From the NCBI RefSeq assembly GCF_023053635.1, contig NC_086172.1, forward strand, positions 21,977,501-22,041,500: DNA of 64,000 bases, written 5' to 3'. Position numbers and translations under genes: made by a program. Source of the stretch: Elgaria multicarinata webbii (taxonomy: Eukaryota > Chordata > Lepidosauria > Squamata > Anguidae). The notes under the pieces are model-generated. The model was not told the DNA's origin, ran no database searches, and was given only the letters and a program-made list of their open reading frames with translations. Positions 58,108 through 64,000 of the stretch are shown piece after piece (within the stretch, counting starts at the first letter, position 1; each line of letters starts with the position of its first letter).

Positions 58108-58933
58108 CTGAAAAACGTACGATGAGGAAAAAGCTTGCACAATTTAGAAGATTTATCAGCTTTCAAAAATGTTATATCTCCCCTATGAATATCATTCCTT
58201 AAAAATACTTTGTTCCAACTTGACAAAGCAGGAAGATACCTACTTTAACAACCTGGCTAGTTTTTCAATTGCCACTGAAGTAGCATAATATTGACCACAG
58301 GTTAAGAGGTGGCAGTACTCTGGCCTAGAATACCCAAATGCTGTGCCAATAAAAGCGGTCCTTATCACATACTATGCAGCAATACTCGCTGGCAGGACTC
58401 AGATGGAGTGCAGCCCAAGATCATATGTTGATACTCTCAGCCAGGCAGCTGTGGTGTCTGCAGGGCTCTGCCTCTTCATGCTTTGCTTAATCTCACTTTG
58501 TTTCCGTTCCTATCTCTCATGTTTTTCTCACTGGCACTGATATGGCACCAGGATATCTTTGTGGGTTGAACAGAGGAGCGACTATAGCACAGGACTTGAG
58601 AAGTGAGAGGGGCTGAGGTGAGTGCAGGGCTGGGAAGATTCATGAGGCAGCCTGGCTTGTGACACCAATGGAAAACGTGGGTGCATTACAGGTTCAAGAA
58701 CCCCCAATCCCTCTTTGTACCCTATTGCAGAAATAGTGGAGGTAAATACTAATATTTGTTTTATATGTATCCAGTTTATGTTAACTTAAATAACATCTTT
58801 AAAAAATTGCAGAGCTTATTGCCATTCTGAAGTAACGTGTACTTCATTTTCGCCCCAGACTGTATCAGCAAACATATTACACTTTGAAATTTGAGCTCAC
58901 CCTGCTTTAACTTTTATTTTACACAACATACTA

Positions 58934-59175
58934 CCTTGTTTCCCTGAAAATAAGACAGTGTCTTATATTAATTTTTGCTCTCAAAGATGCGCTAGGTCTT
59001 ATTTTCAGGGGATGTCTTATTTTTCCATGAAGAAGAATACGGTACACATTTATTGTTGAACAAAAAAAAAAGGTCTTACCAAAAAAAAGGGGGGGAATGC
59101 CTTATATTACAGCGAGAGGCAAAACTGGAAGTAGGTCTTATTTTCGGGGGATGTCTTACTTTCGGGGAAACAGGG
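58934..59175. mobile_element. MITE with TA target duplication (mariner-like)
   Basis: The inverted ends CCTTGTTTCCCTGAAAATAA and TACTTTCGGGGAAACAGGG are flanked by TA at 58932-58933 and 59176-59177. Internal repeats of TCTTATTTTC-GGGGATGTCTTA occur in both orientations. The length is 242 bp with no coding capacity. The TA flank suggests Tc1/mariner. Confidence 0.7.
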
Positions 59176-60595
59176 TAGGCACATTTCGCTCTGCTTCAGC
59201 TTTGTAGAGGGCCTAGAGGTCAATGGCAGAGCACACACGATCATTCCGAAAATAGCAGGTTCAGTCCCCAAAATACCAGGCTCAATCTTCTGTGAAAAGG
59301 ACCAAATTCCTGCCAGCCAGTGCAGACCATAGTGGGCTACACAGATCTAAGGTAGCTTGCTATGTTTTGTGCTAGCCTTTTCATAGCATACATTATATTG
59401 TTGCCCCCATTCTTTTGGCTTCTATTTAGAGTTTTGTGGACTTCACTGTTTTGAGCACACCTATTTAGTCCAGAAATATTAGGCTTTTACACATCATACA
59501 TATATGGATTACACATGTTAATTGGTAATTACCTGTTTTATAAAACTGCTATTAATAGTATTTTAAAAGGTTTTCAAACCTAATGCTTGAATCAAATTGT
59601 GTATGTGAACCACTTAGGGCTTTTATTATATTTAGCGGTATACAAATATCACAAAATAAATACATAATCCATTTTGCACTGATTTTATTATTGATCTATC
59701 TTTTCCAGGATGGTGTTGCTGTTGTTACATTGATTTGTTTTTTTTTTAATTGTTATCTACAGTTGCACACTTGGTGAAGACATTTGTTGAAATGCATTTA
59801 TAAAAATTATCCTTTGACGCCTGTTTCGTGGTTTTCCACTCCTGTTTTTGCCAATCAGAGTTGGATCAAGGAATTCTGTGCTCACTTCCCCATCACCTTC
59901 CCCTCTCTCAAATCCAAACCTCTTCCTGCCCTTCACAGTTCGCACCATCACTGTGGGTTAAGCAAGCCACTATACCTTGTTTAAGCTGCAGCACATGCCA
60001 GGCACCATTTACCTTAATCACCTGCCTGGGTGTGGCTTCTCGTGTTGTCCAAACTCGAGCAGCATGGCTTGTTGGAGGGGAAAACAACCCTCAAATAATC
60101 CATGGGCTGTTATTGAATGTTCAGTATTAATGTATACTGAAATAGATAGCAGGGAGAAGCAAGAAGAGTTGGTAGTGGTGCAAAGCTACTGACAGAATGC
60201 AATATTCAACTGTTTGCAGACATGCCAACTAGTAAAAGGTCTACAGACTGCTAGGGTAGAAAACAATGATTTGTAAAAGAAAACTGGATATAAATTTAAA
60301 GCTCAGTTCCCAACATTCAGTCTTTCTCCCACAACACCCTGCCCCATTCCAATGTGACCATGAGATGAATCAAGGATTGTGGTGTGCAGATAAGAGCAAG
60401 TTTGATTCTACTGTTGGACTCGTGTCCTACCTGTGGGTTCCTGGTTAACAGCTGGTTAGCCAGTGTGTGGGAGTTGTAGGACCTTTTTCTAGCTAAACAT
60501 GCATAGGATAATGCCCTAAGGATGTAGTCCTATACGTACCAGGGTGAAAGCAGCTCACCTGCACGGCCCAGTTCCTAACAGGCCACGGACCGATA

Positions 60596-60660
60596 CACAA
60601 TCCTATGCATGTCTAGATAGAAAGAAGTCCTACAACTCTCCGCATTCCCCAGCCGGGCAC
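60596..60660. mobile_element. Half copy of palindromic MITE ('GCAATCCTATGCATGTTTAGAC')
   Basis: It reads CACAATCCTATGCATGTCTA, GAAAGAAGTCCTACAACTCT and CCCCAGCCGG. The left arm is followed directly by a Harbinger-like element. A right-half copy (GGGAGTTGTAGGACCTTTTT, CTAAACATGCATAGGATAAT) lies at about 60469-60520. Confidence 0.65.
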
Positions 60661-60665
60661 ACAGA

Positions 60666-61124
60666 GGCCTTAGCTAGACCGACCTTTCATTCTGGGACAG
60701 AGGAGGGGAGATCTCGCATTGGGATTAATGCGAGATTTCTCCCCCGTTTAACACGTAAGGTGCGATGACCTCAGGAAGAGAGGCGTCATGCCTGCCATTT
60801 TTACATTTTTAAAGCGATGGCAGCGTACGAACGCTTGTGTGCTGAAGGTTAGTGTTTTTTAAAATTTAATTTGGTTTCCCCGCTCCCCCCACAATAACCC
60901 AGATGGGCGCAGTGCTCCTGTCTCCGCGTGAGTAATCACGTGGAGCGGGGTCAAGCCGCGGAAACGGGCCACACATTCCGCGGTCTCGGGCCCAAAGGGG
61001 AGGGCTATATCCCGGGGCAAGGGAGGGATGATCCCTCCCTGATCCCGGAATCCCGTGCGTCATGTGGAAGCACAGGGACAATCCTGGGGTTCACCCCGAG
61101 ATAAAGCCTGGTCTAGCTAAGGCC
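60666..61124. mobile_element. Harbinger-like element, long form (459 bp)
   Basis: The ends are GGCCTTAGCTAGACC and GGTCTAGCTAAGGCC. The interior has an inverted GATCTCGCATTGGG-ATTAATGCGAGAT motif, a GC-rich middle, and the shared core CCCGTGCGTCATGTGGAAGC, ACAGGGACAATCCTGGG. Its layout matches 37924-38340 although the termini differ. Target duplications are unclear. Confidence 0.7.
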
Positions 61125-61523
61125 TGAGTTAAAGGAAGCTTTTCTATGTAAATGAAGAAGCATTATTATGATTTCTCTAATATGAGTTTGTTTTTTTACA
61201 CTCTACCTTCCAGATATAGGCATTTCAGTGACCTTTTTACCTGTAACCTCTTTTTAATGACATGAAGGAAAATGAGATTGTTATAGTCCCATCTATTTTT
61301 TTAAAATGTTCTTCTAATAAAGCATCTTTAACTCCAACAAGAAAAAACATCCCTTTGCAGTAGTTATCAAGCCTTATCTTGAAACTTTCATTCTTTATTC
61401 CACTTATGGCATGTTTACTCCAGCTTCTTCTCCAAGGATATGTTCCAGGGGAAGCATTTACACTTTGCATTCAAGACTAGGTATAGTCACTGATTAATGC
61501 TCCGCTTTGGGAGTTGACTATAG

Positions 61524-61651
61524 GGCAGCCTTCCCTAACCCGATGCCACTCAGATGTGTCAGGACTACAAACATTGACCAGGCTGGCTGGGGATGATAGG
61601 TGTTGTAGTCCAATACATGTGAAGAGCACCAGATTGGAGAAGGCTGCTATA
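61524..61651. mobile_element. Palindromic MITE ('CCAACCTGGTGCCCTCC' family)
   Basis: The left arm GCAGCCTTCCCTAACCCGAT and CAGATGTGTCAGGACTAC face GTTGTAGTCCAATACATGTG, then ACCAGATTGGAGAAGGCTGC. TATAGG is present on both sides. Confidence 0.7.
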
Positions 61652-63584
61652 GGAGCTCCTTGGGAATGCACTTCCTTTGAAATCTGCCCAATCATCACAA
61701 GAATTATTGGGTCTGCTCGTAAGTAAGCATTCCAGCAAGCACACAGATTTTATATGGCAAGCTAGGGTGCTTACTCATGAACAGATCTGCTAGCAGAGAG
61801 AACTGCAGTTTGACACTTGAAATGACAGGCCAGAGTATCACCCCATCAACAGTTAAGTACCCAGCTGGATCAAGCAAGAGGATACAGACTTTCCTCAATT
61901 GTCTGATTTAACTTTCTCGCTAATGGAGCTATTAATACATAAGCACCCAAGTTTCCCCTACATATGTAAGACTGAGGTGGTGTCCATTCTTAGCTTGCGT
62001 TTTGCAGGTGCAAATTGTATAATTACAAAGAGCAGGAACAGCATGTTCTCAGAGGTGGTGAATGAAGAGGGTTGGCTTTTTCCTTCTCCTTCTAGAAAAG
62101 AACTGGCTGGTGTGAACATTTAACGTAAATTTCATCCTTTCATACTGGCACAGCTAAGTGAAATTCATGGAAGAACATAAATCTTAGTGGCCACTCACTT
62201 ACTGTTGGCAAGCATGTGCATTTTACGAATTCTGTGAGCAGCACACCAAAAAGCCCCTGTTCGTGTGTTTCCCACCTCCATTTTCAGACAGGAAGCTGAA
62301 CATTTTATGTTATGCCTGGCAATACCTCTTTGTAGGGCTCTGAGCAAAAAGTATGCCAAGACTTTTAAAGTATATAGGGGAGTAGGTGTATTCTTTAAAA
62401 AACACAAAAAACACCTGTCAGCCAGTAGTATAGTACAGCCAGGATATCACTTTGCTGCATTGTCTCTTCAGAAATCAACAGATTGCAGTTAAATGTGTAT
62501 GGGCAAGGCCAATCAGAAAGCATTCCTTGATCGTGACTGAAACATCACAATATGAAATAACACATCCTCTTTTTCAAACTGGCCAATCAAAGAAGTGCTT
62601 CAGGGGGGAGAGAGTGAATAAGCAGCATACATGCTCTTTTACGTTTTCAGCACAACAGTGGAATGAATCTTTGTTCTTATCAGATGCAACACCTGTATAT
62701 GTAAATGCCTACCTACTAGCAATGCAGGGTACAAGGCAATTAAAAGGCAAGCACTTTAAAGGCCTTGATTACGAGAATGTGCAGGATCTAAACATGTGCT
62801 CTGTTCTTCCATTTGAATTAACTGGACTTTAAAGTCCATTGGCTGCATTGTACCCTACATGGTCCCATAAATTAGAAAATTTCTGTGTAATTAAAAGCCC
62901 TGTAGACATTAGTTGATATAACCCTCACGACTGCAATGCATCAAAGGATATGTAAAGTTTTCTTAAGAGTAGAAAACTTGGGCATTTGCCAAAGATTAGC
63001 AAAGCATCTGAGCCACAAGAAGGGTCAAATTAAAAACAGAGTTTAAAATCTGGTGTGGGGAAACCTAATAGAAAAATCCCAGATACTAAAATATTCAGCA
63101 ACAGACCATGTATGTACTTATACATAATTTGAATGCTGCCTCAACATTTCATTTGTTCTGAGTACAATTACAAGTTTGAAGCATACTAATAATTTCAAAG
63201 GCCACGAAAATTCAGGTAATCAGTTCTTAGATATATGGTTAGTATTAATGTACTCATGGAGCTGTTCCTCTGCAATCAAGTATTTGTAAGGTAGGATGCT
63301 GCTGTTAACAAAAACAGACATATGTGAGAATTTTCTCTCTCACACAAGGAAGGATTCCCTATAGCACATTTAATACTGAACCATTCCAGGAAAGGGCAGG
63401 GAAAACTATCCTCATGTATGCTACTGCTAAAGAGAGCTGATTAACAATGATAATTGATAGCATTGTCTCCAGCATTTTCATTCTGCCCTGCAAATACATG
63501 TACTTCTTTGCATTTATGCAACAGTAACTTCCAGTCTCTCTAAGCTTCAGTAGAGGGAGATTTCTCACTTATCACTGCTTAGAT

Positions 63585-63905
63585 CAGTGGTTCTCAACCT
63601 TCCTAATGCCGCGACCCTTTAATACAGTTCCTCATGTTGTGGTGACCCCCAACCATAAAATTATTTTCGTTGCTACTTCATAACTGTAATTTTGCTATTG
63701 TTATGAAACGTAATGTAAATATCTGATATGCAGGATGTATTTTCATGGTTACAAATTGAACATAATTAAAGCATAGTGATTAATCACAAAAACAATATGT
63801 AATTATATATTGTGAAATATGTGTTTTCCGATGGTCTTAGGCGACCCCTGTGAAAGGGTCGTTCGACCCCCAAAGGGGTCGCGACCCACAGGTTGAGAAC
63901 CGCTG
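63585..63905. mobile_element. SPIN non-autonomous hAT transposon (321 bp)
   Basis: The ends are CAGTGGTTCTCAACCTTCCT and AGGTTGAGAACCGCTG. The body has ATGCCGCGACCCTTTAATAC, CCTCATGTTGTGGTGACCCC, AACCATAAAATTATTTTCGT, GTCTTAGGCGACCCCTGTGA and AAGGGTCGTTCGACCCCCAA. This is the non-autonomous SPIN (Space Invaders) sequence known from several tetrapods, including the murine URR1 repeat. A perfect 8-bp duplication GCTTAGAT flanks it (63577-63584 and 63906-63913). It is full-length and little decayed. Confidence 0.92.
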
Positions 63906-63952
63906 GCTTAGATGAAGGCTTCCAGTTACTTAGGAATAAAACTAGTAGTTAC

Positions 63953-63953
63953 T

Positions 63954-63984
<31 letters not shown>

Positions 63985-64000
63985 TTACATTTTTATACCG
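63953..64000 (-). mobile_element. L2 LINE 3' tail, cut by window edge
   Basis: A (TTTA)n run followed by TTACATTTTTATACCG is the same start as the minus-strand L2 copies at 46140 and 47877. The LINE body would continue past 64000. Confidence 0.75.

Larger units (their letters stand above)
52669..64000 (-). other. CREB1: CREB1 5' intron (partial)
   Basis: Everything upstream of coding exon 1 to the window edge is read as intron 1. No CpG-island promoter or non-coding first exon was recognised; the CpG-rich patch at 60666-61124 is a transposon. Unassigned stretches over 300 bases include 52700-53600, 54250-55130, 55400-56540, 56720-57730, 58110-58930, 59180-60590, 61130-61520 and 61650-63580. 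Confidence 0.7.

Noticed and set aside
60666-61124. CpG-rich patch considered as the CREB1 promoter
   Set aside because: It is bounded by inverted GGCCTTAGCTAGACC ends and shares its core with other transposon copies, so it is a Harbinger-like element.

Overview
The window is vertebrate nuclear DNA from a squamate reptile, most likely a lizard. The evidence is spliced genes with GT/AG introns, a dense load of CR1 and L2 LINE remnants, tRNA-derived SINEs (one of the Sauria-SINE type with a Bov-B-like tail), many palindromic non-autonomous DNA transposons, and a nearly intact SPIN (hAT) element. No bacterial or viral gene set, CRISPR array, rRNA or free tRNA gene is present. Nearly all long open frames are chance or repeat-derived; the real coding DNA is 11 short exons.

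Three genes are recognised by conserved protein sequence. (1) CCNYL1, minus strand: only its first coding exon (4120-4381) is inside. It lies in a CpG island with E-boxes, a CCAAT box and an ETS site, and positions 1-4119 are its first intron. (2) METTL21A, plus strand: three coding exons between 20958 and 23640 give a complete 218-residue HSP70 lysine methyltransferase. A CpG-rich tract at about 18230-18660 is the probable promoter. (3) CREB1, minus strand: seven coding exons between 52660 and 34854 join exactly in phase to a 327-residue protein, the length of the short (delta) form. The 14-residue alpha exon of mammals was not found in the relevant intron. The order CCNYL1-METTL21A-CREB1, with METTL21A and CREB1 convergent, is the human 2q33 arrangement read from the other side.

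Layout: 1-4119 CCNYL1 intron 1; 4120-5076 CCNYL1 exon 1 and promoter; 5077-18230 intergenic, mostly transposon debris including a solo LTR; 18230-23640 METTL21A; 23641-28600 mixed METTL21A 3' flank and repeats; about 28600-34853 a repeat-poor tract, probably the long CREB1 3'UTR; 34854-52668 CREB1 exons and introns; 52669-64000 CREB1 5' intron (its non-coding first exon and promoter are not seen and probably lie beyond the right edge).

The most interesting non-genic content is the layered transposon record: a SPIN element with perfect 8-bp target duplications, a hAT copy that split a palindromic MITE, a solo LTR that split another MITE, a 97-bp insert between identical 41-bp direct repeats, and several foldback families. 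I found no convincing undescribed multi-gene system.
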